Positions 50,855 through 60,116 of a DNA stretch of 64,000 nucleotides are shown piece by piece; positions within the stretch are counted from its first letter, which is position 1, and each line of letters starts with the position of its first letter. The stretch is from Mucilaginibacter sp. L3T2-6 (GTDB taxonomy: Bacteria; Bacteroidota; Bacteroidia; Sphingobacteriales; Sphingobacteriaceae), in NCBI RefSeq assembly GCF_030519355.1, contig NZ_JAUMKC010000004.1, positions 186,001 to 250,000 of the forward strand, in the 5' to 3' direction. Made by a program: the position numbers and the translations under genes. The notes under the pieces are model-generated. The model did no database searches, was not told where the DNA came from, and worked only from the letters and a program-made list of their open reading frames with translations.

Positions 50855-52711
50855 TTACAGGTCTGAGTACTCTTTCAATACCTCTCTGTAACGGTTTAAA
50901 ACGGCAGATTTCGACATAAAGCCAATAAACTCATGCCCGCTGTTTACAACAGGCAAAACCCAGGTTGATGTTTCATCAAATTTATTTACTATCGAAATCA
51001 TGTTATCATCAAGGCTGATCAGCTCAACCGGAATCTTCATGATATTCGGGATCTCGATCTGTCTTTGTAATTCGGGATTAAATAAAAGGGGCCTTAGATC
51101 TTCCAGGTAAATTATTCCTGCGAGATTTTGATGGTCCAGCACGGCGATAATATTTCGTTTCCCGGTTTTTACTACTTCCAATAATTCCGCGGTTGATGAG
51201 TTCAGGTTAATTACCGATGACGTTTTTTCAACCAGTCCTGCCGGGTCTATTTGCAGCAGCAGATTTTTGTCGTGCTCGCGGGTGAAAATTTTACCTTCAT
51301 CCGCCAGGTTTTTAAGGTCCGGAGATATGGGCGAGAACCATTTTGCAATGAGGAATGATATAACGCAAACGATCATCAGGGGGATAAACAGGTCGTAACC
51401 CGAGCTCGACTCGGCTATCAAAAATATGGCGGTTAATGGGGCGTAAAGCACACCACTCATCATCCCTGCCATGCCAACCACTATCAGGTTAATAACCGGC
51501 ACATGTGCGAAGCCGATTTGCGTGCAGATAATGGCAAAGAGATAGCCCATCGTACCACCTGCGAATAACGCCGGCGCAAAATTACCGCCGTTTCCTCCGC
51601 TGAATATGGTTATAGAGGTTGCAAATGCTTTAAACAAGCAAATCAGCGCAAGGAAAATGATGATAACGTATTCCTTATAATCAATATAACCTAAAAAGCT
51701 GTGCTGAATGATGTGGTTAATGTCGCCATTGGTAAACGACTTTATGCTCTCATACCCCTCGCCAAATAGTGGCGGAAAGAGCAGGCAAAGCACTGAAAGT
51801 GCCAATCCGCCAATCAGCGCTTTTTTAATTTTTGAAAGCTTTAGATTATGGAAATAATGCTCAACGTATTTGGAGATGACAATAAAATATCGCCCGTATA
51901 AACCGCTTACAATCCCTAAAACCAAATAATAAGGTATGTTATGGTAATTAAAGTCCTGGCGTGCGCTAAACTTAAAAAGCACTTCTTCATTCAATATAAT
52001 GCGCGAGAGCAGGCTGCCGCAAACAGCAGCCACCACTAACGGAATAAAGTCCGTAAAAACTACGCCTGTCAGCAAAATTTCGAAGGCAAACATTACGCCT
52101 GCAATAGGAGCGTTAAATGCAGCAGCAATGCCCGCTGAAGCGCCGGATGCCAATAGTAGCGTACGGTCTTTATAATTTAACCTGTAAGTTTGCGCAAAGT
52201 TCGACCCTATGGCTGAACCCGTAACGGCGATCGGGCTTTCAAGGCCCGCAGAACCGCCCAGGCCTACTGTAACTGCGCTTTGAATGATCTGCGAATACAT
52301 TTTCACGGAGGAGACAAAGCTGGAGTTGCGGGCAATTTCGTAAAGAATAGCCGGGATGCCCTTACGGTCCTGGCCTTTAAAAAAATAGACAACTATAGCT
52401 GCGGTAAGAACGATGCCAAGTATAGGGAATAGCCCATAAAATAGTATCTGGTCTTTAAAATGTACCTTGCTGGTAATTATATAGTGAATATAATGCACCA
52501 GTGATTTTAAAACTACGCCGGCCAACCCCGCAGAACACCCTACAAGTATCCCCGATAAAATCAGAAACTGGTTATGCGAGAGCTTTAAACGAAGCCATTG
52601 TAACACAATTTCGTAGCTTCTGACTTTCTTTAAACCGTAGCGGCGTGATTGCCGTACAAACTTGATAAATTGATGATAATTCTTTAACCAGTTATATTTT
52701 TTTACAAACAT
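50855..52711 (-). CDS. ClC-family chloride channel or Cl-/H+ antiporter with CBS domains
   Basis: The 618-residue protein has about ten membrane helices with ClC motifs: GLGGSAGLESP (the gating glutamate), GNGGNFAPALFAGG, and the region FLIAESSSGYDLFIP. Two C-terminal CBS domains (about 470-610) probably bind adenine nucleotides. It moves chloride across the cytoplasmic membrane, perhaps in acid resistance. It starts 28 nt after the stop of the glutamine synthetase gene on the same strand, so it is probably co-transcribed, which is an unusual pairing. Confidence 0.9.
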   Translation of the reverse strand: MFVKKYNWLKNYHQFIKFVRQSRRYGLKKVRSYEIVLQWLRLKLSHNQFLILSGILVGCSAGLAGVVLKSLVHYIHYIITSKVHFKDQILFYGLFPILGIVLTAAIVVYFFKGQDRKGIPAILYEIARNSSFVSSVKMYSQIIQSAVTVGLGGSAGLESPIAVTGSAIGSNFAQTYRLNYKDRTLLLASGASAGIAAAFNAPIAGVMFAFEILLTGVVFTDFIPLVVAAVCGSLLSRIILNEEVLFKFSARQDFNYHNIPYYLVLGIVSGLYGRYFIVISKYVEHYFHNLKLSKIKKALIGGLALSVLCLLFPPLFGEGYESIKSFTNGDINHIIQHSFLGYIDYKEYVIIIFLALICLFKAFATSITIFSGGNGGNFAPALFAGGTMGYLFAIICTQIGFAHVPVINLIVVGMAGMMSGVLYAPLTAIFLIAESSSGYDLFIPLMIVCVISFLIAKWFSPISPDLKNLADEGKIFTREHDKNLLLQIDPAGLVEKTSSVINLNSSTAELLEVVKTGKRNIIAVLDHQNLAGIIYLEDLRPLLFNPELQRQIEIPNIMKIPVELISLDDNMISIVNKFDETSTWVLPVVNSGHEFIGFMSKSAVLNRYREVLKEYSDL

Positions 52712-52739
52712 TCTTTATCAGGCACTTATGCGCCCTGTT

Positions 52740-54914
52740 TTACTTAATAAACAAAAGTTCCCTGAATTTTGGCAGCGGCCATAACGAATCGTCCACCAGT
52801 TGCTCAAGCTTATCTACGTGGTAACGTATAGGCTGGAAGAATGGTTTAACTTTTTCGTCATACGCAATGGCGCGTTCGCGAACATCCTCAATATTATTAG
52901 CCCTTTTCCGCTCGCCAACCATAGCCTCAATGTTCGTTTTTATAAAGTTTACATGCTCCGAAATCCGCGTGATGATATCCAGCTGCGCTTCATAAGTCCC
53001 TTTATCCAGGCCAAGATCCTTTAAACCTTTTACGTTTTCTATCAGCCTGCTCTGGTAGGTTAAGGCCGCCGGAATAATTACATTGGTGCCCAGCTCGCCA
53101 ATAACGCGGGCCTCTATCTGCAGTTTTTTAAAGAAGCTCTCCAATAATATTTCATGCCGTGCATGTGCCTCTCGCCGGGTGAACACTCCGGTGTCCTCAA
53201 ACAGGTATTCTGTTTTGTCCGAAATCATGGCATCCAGGGCTTTTGGCGTGGTTTTAATATTACTTAAACCGCGGGCCGCTGCTTCTATCTCCCATTGCTC
53301 GCTGTAGCCGTTCCCTTCAAAACGGATATTCTTCGATTCTTTGATGTATTTTTTGATAACCATCAGCAGGGCGACGTCTTTCTTTTCGCCCTTCTTTATC
53401 AGTTTGTCTACATCATATTTAAACTTTCGCAGCTGGTCGGCTACAATCAGGTTTAATATAGTCATCGGGCTGGCCGAGTTTGCCGACGAGCCCACCGCAC
53501 GCAGCTCGAATTTATTGCCGGTAAAGGCAAAGGGCGAGGTACGGTTACGGTCGGTGTTATCCTGTAAAATCTGCGGTATTTTAGGGATGCCCTGCCACAG
53601 CATAGCATCTTCCTTTATCTTTTTGCTGATACGCGAGGTTTCAATCTCGTCGAGCACATCGCTAAGCTGGCTTCCTAAAAATATTGAGATAATGGCCGGT
53701 GGAGCTTCATTGGCGCCAAGACGATGATCGTTATTTACCGACGCAATGCAGGCACGTAATAAGTCGGCATGCTCATAAACCGCCCTGATGGTGTTTACAA
53801 AAAATGTAAGGAACATCAGGTTGTTCTTCGGCGTTTTGCCCGGAGACAACAGGTTTTTGCCCGTGTTAGTTATCATCGACCAGTTGTTATGCTTGCCTGA
53901 ACCATTAATACCGGCATAGGGTTTCTCATGCAGCAGCACTTTCAGGTTATGTCTTTTGGCAATGCGGTCCATCAGGTCCATTAAAAGCTGGTTATGGTCG
54001 ATAGCAAGGTTGATCTCCTCATAGATCGGCGCGCACTCAAATTGGGACGGCGCCACCTCGTTATGCCTTGTTTTTAAAGGAATGCCTAATAATAAGGCTT
54101 CGGTTTCCATATCCTGCATAAATGCATATACACGCTCAGGTATCGACCCAAAATAATGGTCTTCAAGTTGCTGATTCTTTGCCGACATGTGGCCGAACAG
54201 CGTTCTGCCGGTAAGATACAGATCGGGGCGAGCATTAAATAAGGCCAGATCTACCAGGAAATATTCCTGTTCGATACCCAGGGATGCATTAACCTTTTCG
54301 ATGCTTTTGTCAAAATAGTGGCAAACATCAACGGCGGCTTTATCTAAAACATTCAACGCCTTTAGTAAAGGTACCTTATAATCCAGCGCCTCGCCGGTGT
54401 AAGATACAAATACGGTAGGGATACACAGCGTGCGGGCCATTAAAAAGGCAGGAGAGGAGGGATCCCAGGCAGTATAGCCGCGGGCTTCGAATGTATTACG
54501 GATGCCACCGCTCGGAAAACTTGATGCATCAGGCTCCTGCTGTGCAAGGGCATCGCCCGAAAAACGTTCTATGGCGCCGCCGTCAGTCGTCGGCTCAAAA
54601 AATGCATCATGTTTTTCGGCAGTTGAACCGGTTAATGGCTGAAACCAGTGGGTGTAGTGTGTCGCACCTTTTCCCATAGCCCAGGATTTCATGGCCGATG
54701 CCACCTGCTCAGCCATATCGCGGGGGATCGGCTCGCCTTTATCTATAGAGTTTACAATTCCCTGGTAGGCCTCGGTTGAAAGATATTCTTTCATTTTCTT
54801 TTTGTCGAAAACATTGGCCCCAAAAAAGTCAGAAATTCTCTGAGAAGGAAATTTTACTTCAGGAACATTTCTGGAAAGCACTGTTTGCAAAGCCTCAAAA
54901 CGAATATTGCCCAT
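52740..54914 (-). CDS. glnN: Glutamine synthetase type III
   Basis: I start at the ATG at 54914 (MGNIRFEALQTVL); the TTG-like extension upstream is not needed. The 724-residue protein is of the GS III class, about 700 residues, versus about 470 for GS I. It has the type III N-terminal region (FPSQRISDFFGANVF, THYTHWFQPLTG and EKHDAF), the catalytic YFLVDLALF, and the NGSGKHNNWS segment. It makes glutamine from glutamate and ammonium. It is divergent from the ammonium transporter, which fits nitrogen assimilation. A -7 box is at 54945-54952. Confidence 0.95.
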   Translation of the reverse strand: MGNIRFEALQTVLSRNVPEVKFPSQRISDFFGANVFDKKKMKEYLSTEAYQGIVNSIDKGEPIPRDMAEQVASAMKSWAMGKGATHYTHWFQPLTGSTAEKHDAFFEPTTDGGAIERFSGDALAQQEPDASSFPSGGIRNTFEARGYTAWDPSSPAFLMARTLCIPTVFVSYTGEALDYKVPLLKALNVLDKAAVDVCHYFDKSIEKVNASLGIEQEYFLVDLALFNARPDLYLTGRTLFGHMSAKNQQLEDHYFGSIPERVYAFMQDMETEALLLGIPLKTRHNEVAPSQFECAPIYEEINLAIDHNQLLMDLMDRIAKRHNLKVLLHEKPYAGINGSGKHNNWSMITNTGKNLLSPGKTPKNNLMFLTFFVNTIRAVYEHADLLRACIASVNNDHRLGANEAPPAIISIFLGSQLSDVLDEIETSRISKKIKEDAMLWQGIPKIPQILQDNTDRNRTSPFAFTGNKFELRAVGSSANSASPMTILNLIVADQLRKFKYDVDKLIKKGEKKDVALLMVIKKYIKESKNIRFEGNGYSEQWEIEAAARGLSNIKTTPKALDAMISDKTEYLFEDTGVFTRREAHARHEILLESFFKKLQIEARVIGELGTNVIIPAALTYQSRLIENVKGLKDLGLDKGTYEAQLDIITRISEHVNFIKTNIEAMVGERKRANNIEDVRERAIAYDEKVKPFFQPIRYHVDKLEQLVDDSLWPLPKFRELLFIK

Positions 54915-54944
54915 GTAACTTAGTTTTATATTAACGGTCAGGCT

Positions 54945-54952
54945 CAAAATTA
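54945..54952 (-). promoter_or_regulatory. -7 promoter box of the glutamine synthetase gene
   Basis: The minus-strand sequence is TAATTTTG, a match to TAnnTTTG, 30 nt before the ATG at 54914. The implied leader is about 26 nt. Confidence 0.45.
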
Positions 54953-55150
54953 GGATTATCCTTTGTTATATAGCCGGATTTTCACAATAAATATCCAAAA
55001 ATCATAAATGTGTTTAAAATCAGGCTGGTTTTCAGCTTTTAGTCTAATGTTTTTATCGTTTTTATTTAAAAATCCATTCTTGTCATCTGTTTCAAAGGGT
55101 TTTTACACGTAATTATAATTTGATAGTGTAAATTTTGAACAATATCGACT

Positions 55151-55168
55151 GAATTCAGCTCTGAATTC
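55151..55168. promoter_or_regulatory. Perfect palindrome in the GS III / amtB control region
   Basis: GAATTCAG-CT-CTGAATTC is a perfect 18-bp palindrome about 240 bp from the GS III start and 300 bp from the transporter start. It is a good shape for a dimeric regulator of nitrogen genes; the regulator is unknown. Confidence 0.45.
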
Positions 55169-55465
55169 GCTTATTGTGTTTTTTGTTCCTAAATAATTGA
55201 TAATTATTTAAAAAACTCATGTAATTATTATTGTTTTTTAATATTTTAATAAAAATGACGATTTTAATGTTAAATAATTGTTGTAAAATTTGCTTTTATT
55301 AAAAATCGTAGATAATTTCAAACAAAAATTAATAAAAAACAGGTGTTTTTTGAATTATTTATAAAATATGTACGATTAAGCACTTCTTTTTTGGCAAATT
55401 TTTTTAGACTTAGTGTATTCACCAATCAAATAATATCAGTCAAACTAAATTAAACTAATCAAACA

Positions 55466-57085
55466 ATGAAAGTAACATTCACAAAGGACGGCTTGCTCAG
55501 TTCGGTCCGACAACTGACACGAGACAAATGGCGGCTTGGCGCAACAATTTTTGCAGGGAAAATGATAGGGCTTAGCCTGGTCATATTTGCAATGATGTCG
55601 TTGCCCGGAATTTTTGGTACAAAGGCACACGCCGCTGCCGAAACGTACACCGCTCATGAAACCTCATTCATTAATACGGCCAATACGATATGGACGCTGG
55701 TTGCTGCATTCCTGGTATTCGGCATGCAGGCGGGCTTCGTAATGCTGGAGGCTGGTTTTGCCCGCAAGCGCGAAACGGTTAACGTATTAATGGAATGTAT
55801 TTTTGATACCTGCCTTTGCGGAATTTTATTTTACGCTGTTGGTTATGCATTTATGTTTGGCCATGGTAACGGGTTTATCGGCTGGGGCGGCTTAGGCTCC
55901 GATGGTAAAACCATCACCAATTGGTTCTTCCTGCAAAATACGCCGCTTACTTACGAGGCTACGGGTATTCCTATCCTTGCTCACTGGATTTTCCAGTATG
56001 CTTTTGCCGATACCTGCTCAACCATTGTGTCGGGCGCTATGATAGGCCGTACCAGCTTTAGGGGCGATATTCTTTATAGTATAGGTATAACCGGGTTTAT
56101 CTACCCTATTATTGGTCACTGGGCCTGGGGCCCGGATGGATTTCTCGCGCTGATGGGATCAACCGGTAATTTCCTTCCTGCATTAGGCCAGGGCTTCCGC
56201 GACTTCGCCGGTTCAACTGTGGTTCACACTATTGGCGGTATGGCGTCACTGGCAGGTGCCATTGTTTTAGGTCCGCGTTTGGGCAGGATCTTCGCCCGTG
56301 ATAATAAAGAAAAGGGCGGTCTTCCCCCGGGCCACAACCTAACCATTGCTGCTGTAGGTGGTTTTATCCTTTGGTTTGGCTGGTACGGGTTTAACCCGGG
56401 CAGTACACTGTCGGCTATGGATGGCCAGGGTATCGGCCGCGTTGCCGCCAACACCACGCTTGCTGCCTGCGCTGCCGGTTTCACTGCAATGCTGGCAGCT
56501 TTATGGTGGGGCCCAACCAAAGGTAAATTCGACCTTGCATTTACCGTAAACGGTTTCCTTGCCGGTTTGGTAGCTATTACCTGCCCATGCTATTGGGTTA
56601 GTCCTTTCGGTGCTATTATGCTGGGCGCTGTTGCAGGCTTCATAGTATTTGCAGGTATTTACGTTATCGAATGGTTCCGTATTGATGATCCGGTAGGGGC
56701 CGTTTCAGTACACGGCTTAAACGGTATCTGGGGTACGCTATCGTTGGGCTTATTTGCCTGCGGTAAATACGGCGTAACCGGTCCCACCGGCGCTGATGAT
56801 TCGTCTCCGGTTACTGGCCTATTCTATGGCGGAGGAACGCATGTACTGGCTGCGCAGGCCATTGGTACATTTACTATCGCCATTGCAGTTTTTGCGGTAA
56901 CTTTTGTAATGATGTATATCATCAACAAATTGCCAAATCCATGGAAACTGCGTGTTGAAGAGCATGGTGAGCTGGGAGCAGGTGGCCTGGACGTATTCGA
57001 TCACGGAATTGAAGCGTATCCTGCGCAGGATGAAGATGTGAGCTTAAGCGGCTTGTTTGAAACAGCACCAAAGGTTACCGCTTAA
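55466..57085 (+). CDS. amtB: Ammonium transporter, first copy
   Basis: The 539-residue protein is an Amt/MEP/Rh-family channel with 11-12 membrane helices. It has the conserved GFVMLEAGFARKRETVNVLME at the start of the Amt domain, the central histidine in FAGSTVVHTIGGM and the second in VSVHGLNGIWGTL. Before the Amt domain there is an extra N-terminal part of about 50 residues with a hydrophobic segment, so it is longer than AmtB of E. coli (406 mature residues). A long cytosolic tail (about 500-539) ends it. It brings ammonium in for the divergent GS III. No PII gene is adjacent. Confidence 0.93.
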   Translation: MKVTFTKDGLLSSVRQLTRDKWRLGATIFAGKMIGLSLVIFAMMSLPGIFGTKAHAAAETYTAHETSFINTANTIWTLVAAFLVFGMQAGFVMLEAGFARKRETVNVLMECIFDTCLCGILFYAVGYAFMFGHGNGFIGWGGLGSDGKTITNWFFLQNTPLTYEATGIPILAHWIFQYAFADTCSTIVSGAMIGRTSFRGDILYSIGITGFIYPIIGHWAWGPDGFLALMGSTGNFLPALGQGFRDFAGSTVVHTIGGMASLAGAIVLGPRLGRIFARDNKEKGGLPPGHNLTIAAVGGFILWFGWYGFNPGSTLSAMDGQGIGRVAANTTLAACAAGFTAMLAALWWGPTKGKFDLAFTVNGFLAGLVAITCPCYWVSPFGAIMLGAVAGFIVFAGIYVIEWFRIDDPVGAVSVHGLNGIWGTLSLGLFACGKYGVTGPTGADDSSPVTGLFYGGGTHVLAAQAIGTFTIAIAVFAVTFVMMYIINKLPNPWKLRVEEHGELGAGGLDVFDHGIEAYPAQDEDVSLSGLFETAPKVTA

Positions 57086-57098
57086 CCTAAATATTACA

Positions 57099-57165
57099 CC
57101 CTTATGCGGCTGGCTGATTGTATCTGCAATTACCAACCCCATAACGCCGGCCGCATAGGGGTTCT
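57099..57165 (+). terminator. Terminator after the first amt gene
   Basis: CCCTTATGCGGC (57099-57110) and GCCGCATAGGGG (57150-57161) pair over 12 bases with one wobble, a 39-nt loop and a short T-rich tail (TTCTTTAT). It lies 14 bp after the stop. The long loop lowers confidence. Confidence 0.5.
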
Positions 57166-57217
57166 TTATAAATAATGTGGGTGCAATATAGAACAGTTAG
57201 CTCCAGGCTTCGTTTTT

Positions 57218-57300
57218 GCCTCACCTAAATCCTCTCCAAAAGAGAGGACTTGAGCTGCAGAGTAGCTGGAACCCTACCCTTCGGGGAGGGCAGGTGAGGC
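57218..57300. repeat. Palindromic intergenic element (BIME-like)
   Basis: GCCTCACCT (57218-57226) and AGGTGAGGC (57292-57300) form a nine-pair outer arm. Inside lie two smaller palindromes (CCTCTC ... GAGAGG and CCCTaCCC ... GGGGaGGG). This layout is that of repeated intergenic elements common in Sphingobacteriaceae; the family link is from memory and not tested. A similar partial sequence (GCCTCACCCACTGCGG) occurs near 60891. Confidence 0.6.
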
Positions 57301-57368
57301 AAGAATACGGTTTGTGGGAGAATTTATTTCGTATCCCATTAAAGAATATCTTTTTATTAAACACTAAA

Positions 57369-57393
57369 CCGAATTAAGAACAAAATAATTCGG
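57369..57393. promoter_or_regulatory. Inverted repeat upstream of the porin gene
   Basis: CCGAATTA (57369-57376) and TAATTCGG (57386-57393) form a perfect inverted repeat with a 9-bp spacer, about 70 bp before the porin start. It is a candidate operator. Its GAATT core is shared with the palindrome at 55151. Confidence 0.4.
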
Positions 57394-57460
57394 ACGCAAA
57401 TAACTATGGCTTAAAAATTTTCAAATCAATCAAAACTTTCAATCAATTTAACTCACCATC

Positions 57461-58507
57461 ATGAAAAAAAAACATTTACTTTTTGGTTTACTTGCCGCTT
57501 CTTTTGTAACTACCAAAGCCCTGGCTGTTTCTATGCCGGCCGATACCGGTAAGACCGCTGCCGCCGATCCTCCATTGGTGCTTTCGGGCTCGGTAGACAC
57601 CTATTACAAAGCTGATTTCTCAGGTCACTCAAACATTCCAACCAGCTTCGCGAACGAAAATAACTCCGTCTCCATAGGTATGATTGACCTTGCTTTAAAG
57701 AAAAAAGTAGGCAAGGCCGCATTTGTAGGTGAGCTCTCTTTCGGCCCGCGAAGTGATCAGTCTATCCCGACTTCAGGATATCATATTCAAAACTTATATG
57801 TTTCATACGACGTTACTTCTGCATTTAACCTGACTGCAGGCTATATGTCTACTTTTATCGGTTATGAAGTGATATCGCCCGCCGGTAACTTTAACTACTC
57901 CACTTCGTACCTGTTTACCAGTGGTCCGTTCCAGAACGCAGGTTTCAAAGCTACCTATGCCTTTAGCGACAAAGTGAGCCTGATGGCCGGTATTTTCAAT
58001 AATAAATGGAACTACTATTCATCATTAAGTACTAACGGTCAAACTTACGGAGACGTCTCTACCTTTGGCGCACAGCTGATGGTGGCGCCCGTTAAAGGCT
58101 GGACTGCTTACTTAAACCTGATAACCGGCTCCTATTCCGGAACTGAGTTCGATTTAACCACTGCTTACCAGATTACCAATGCTTTTAAATTAGGTTTAAA
58201 TGCAGCAACTTTCTCTGCTCCTAACAACGGCGGCGGTTTCTCGGGCGTGGCATTGTATCCGCAATTGGCAGTATCGCCTGTTGTAACATTCGGTTTAAGG
58301 GGTGAGTATTTCAAGGTTAAGGATAATGGCGGCGATGTAAAAGCGCTTACCGTTACTTCGAACATTAAAGCTGGTCCGCTGACCATCATCCCTGAAGTGC
58401 GCTTCGATACCAAGAGCGATGCTTTCGGCGCATCTTTTACCGACAGCAATGGAATGGCTACAAACCATGCATCGCAGTTTTTGCTGGCCGCGGTTTATGC
58501 TTTTTAA
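57461..58507 (+). CDS. Outer-membrane porin-like beta-barrel (BBP2-type)
   Basis: The 348-residue protein has a signal peptide of about 22 residues (ending LALA). The mature part is like the beta-barrel porin-2 family: LVLSGSVDTYYKADF, GHYIQ-type turns (GYHIQNLYVSYDV), and a final strand ending VYAF. It probably lets small solutes across the outer membrane. The place between two amt genes and GS III suggests that ammonium or small nitrogen compounds may use it; this is inference. Confidence 0.8.
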   Translation: MKKKHLLFGLLAASFVTTKALAVSMPADTGKTAAADPPLVLSGSVDTYYKADFSGHSNIPTSFANENNSVSIGMIDLALKKKVGKAAFVGELSFGPRSDQSIPTSGYHIQNLYVSYDVTSAFNLTAGYMSTFIGYEVISPAGNFNYSTSYLFTSGPFQNAGFKATYAFSDKVSLMAGIFNNKWNYYSSLSTNGQTYGDVSTFGAQLMVAPVKGWTAYLNLITGSYSGTEFDLTTAYQITNAFKLGLNAATFSAPNNGGGFSGVALYPQLAVSPVVTFGLRGEYFKVKDNGGDVKALTVTSNIKAGPLTIIPEVRFDTKSDAFGASFTDSNGMATNHASQFLLAAVYAF

Positions 58508-58573
58508 CTAATAACTGATCTTATAATTTAGGTTTATTGTTTGAAAGCCGCTCTCTGTTTTGCAGGGGCGGCT

Positions 58574-58581
58574 TATTTTTG
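58574..58581 (+). promoter_or_regulatory. TAnnTTTG box directly before the DUF4468 gene
   Basis: TATTTTTG ends 4 nt before the ATG at 58586. It is the third case in the window of a -7 type box right at a start codon, beside those at 1961 and 50780. Confidence 0.35.
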
Positions 58582-58585
58582 CATT

Positions 58586-59182
58586 ATGAAAAGATTGACG
58601 ATTCTGTTGTTGTTTGCCATGTTCGCAGTTCGGGCATTCGCGCAAAAAGATTCCCTGGCATTTGATGAGAATAACAAGTACATCTACTACCAGGTTGTGG
58701 CGCAGCAAGGCACGGCTGCCGACAGCCTTTTTAGCCGCGCGGTTTTTTTCTTTGATAAAGGCTATCCGCAGGTGTCGCTAAAAACCACCGGTGTTACAAA
58801 AGCGGCAGATGCCCGAAGTATAAACGCTACCGGGAGTTTCCTTGTTTCAAAGAAGTCATTGGTTACTTCGCACGAAGACGGATCTGTATCTTTCACTATG
58901 CATGTCGATGTAAAGGAAGGTAAATACCGCTATTGGCTAACAGATTTTGTATTTAACCCCTACCAACGCGACAGGTATAATAATTATGTATCAGTTCCTG
59001 GTATTTATATCCCGCTCGAAAAGCCGGAGGGGAAAATTGATAAGAAAGACCTGGTCGGATACCTTGATGGTGTATTATTGGGCAGCCGTAAAATCGGCGC
59101 AAAGCTGAAAGAATTTATGTTAAAAAACCCGCCATTACAAAAGAAGCCTGAAGTAAAGAAGATATCGACCAAGGATTGGTAG
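58586..59182 (+). CDS. DUF4468 secreted protein
   Basis: I start at the ATG at 58586 (MKRLTILLLF), with a signal peptide of about 19 residues ending at FAQ; an ATG at 58541 would add 15 residues without a signal-like start. The 198-residue protein has the DUF4468 features DSLFSRAVFFF, TGSFLVSKKS and a YRYWLTDFVFNPY segment. The family has a TBP-like fold and is of unknown function, in the periplasm. Confidence 0.85.
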   Translation: MKRLTILLLFAMFAVRAFAQKDSLAFDENNKYIYYQVVAQQGTAADSLFSRAVFFFDKGYPQVSLKTTGVTKAADARSINATGSFLVSKKSLVTSHEDGSVSFTMHVDVKEGKYRYWLTDFVFNPYQRDRYNNYVSVPGIYIPLEKPEGKIDKKDLVGYLDGVLLGSRKIGAKLKEFMLKNPPLQKKPEVKKISTKDW

Positions 59183-59303
59183 TTGCTGCAGATGAAAGGG
59201 TAAAGCTGAAAGGCGAAAGGTTTTTAGTTAGTTCTTCCTCTATAGGTCTGCCGATAAAATTTATTTGAACATTATAGGGCCATCGGCCCGGCACATATTG
59301 TAG

Positions 59304-59403
59304 CCACGGTTCTCAACCCGTGGTATGTGATAGATATTGGTTACCTAAACACTGGGCACGAGTACCCCACCTCTGCAGACCTCTATGCTGCATACTCGTG
59401 CCC
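59304..59403. repeat. Cluster of palindromes in a 351-bp gene-free gap
   Basis: A palindrome with arms CCACGGtT and AaCCCGTGG lies at 59304-59323. Directly after it, GGGCACGAGTA (59354-59364) and TACTCGTGCCC (59393-59403) form a perfect 11-bp inverted repeat with a 28-bp centre that itself has a GCAG/CTGC pair. The cluster may be a small non-autonomous mobile element. I see no coding region between 59183 and 59533. Confidence 0.55.
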
Positions 59404-59533
59404 GAAGGGGGGGGCTCTTACTTAACATCGCCTGCAAAGCCATCTAAAAATAACGTTTGTCAATTAATGCAATATGCTAATATTTGCATTAATAATACTC
59501 AAACTGAATGTTTTATCACTTAAATAACTTAGT

Positions 59534-59941
59534 ATGAAATTAAAATTAATGGTGTCGTTTTTTCTTTTAGCTATTTGTTTTACTGCGTTTGGCCAGGAAA
59601 AGCAAAATATGGCGGTTGCTGAAAAAGGCTTGATTAAAATATCCATCATGTATCCTTACGCCGAAGGTAAAACCTTTAATATGGAGTATTATGAAACTAA
59701 ACATATGCCTATGGTAGCCGCGTTTTTAGGATCAAACTTGGTTAAATATACTATCGAAAAAGGGCTTGCCAGCGGCATTCCAAACCAGCCATTACCTTTT
59801 ATGGCTATAGGTGTATTTTATGTAAAAAGCCTGGGCGACTACCAGGCGGCGATCGGGCCGCATAGAGACGATATTCGTGCCGATTTTGCAAATTACACCA
59901 ATATAACGCCGGTCATTTTGGTGAGCGAGGTGGTAAAATAA
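59534..59941 (+). CDS. EthD-family protein with signal peptide
   Basis: The 135-residue protein has a signal peptide of about 20 residues (MKLKLMVSFFLLAICFTAFGQ). The mature part is like the EthD fold: IKISIMYPYAEGKTFNMEYYETKHMPMVAAFLG, in which the YYxxKHxP motif is typical, then MAIGVFYVKSLGDYQAAIGPHRDDI. EthD proteins are small dimeric ferredoxin-like proteins, first seen in ether degradation. The exported form is less usual. The role is unknown. Confidence 0.83.
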   Translation: MKLKLMVSFFLLAICFTAFGQEKQNMAVAEKGLIKISIMYPYAEGKTFNMEYYETKHMPMVAAFLGSNLVKYTIEKGLASGIPNQPLPFMAIGVFYVKSLGDYQAAIGPHRDDIRADFANYTNITPVILVSEVVK

Positions 59942-60116
59942 ACGCATTACTGCCTGTTCCGGCGTTCCGACATATCCGTTAACCTAAGGGAAAAGTAAAA
60001 TTTGTTTTTTACTTCCTTATTCAGCGTTTAATATTAAGGTTCTTAAGTTAAAGGCGATGGCGCTCGCTTGTGCCACAAACCCGGGTTAGCGTTCGCATGC
60101 TATCCGGCCAAATCAT

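Larger units (their letters stand above)
54915..55465. other. Long AT-rich divergent regulatory region between GS III and the ammonium transporter
   Basis: This 551-bp gap is strongly AT-rich, especially 55190-55400. It holds the GS III box and an 18-bp palindrome (55151-55168). No RNA gene or conserved small gene is seen, and no good sigma-54 -24/-12 pair is found. It is probably the shared control region for nitrogen genes. Confidence 0.6.

Noticed and set aside
55380-55420. Sigma-54 promoter before the first amt gene (TTGGCA...)
   Set aside because: A TTGGCA is present, but the matching -12 GC element at the right spacing is missing.
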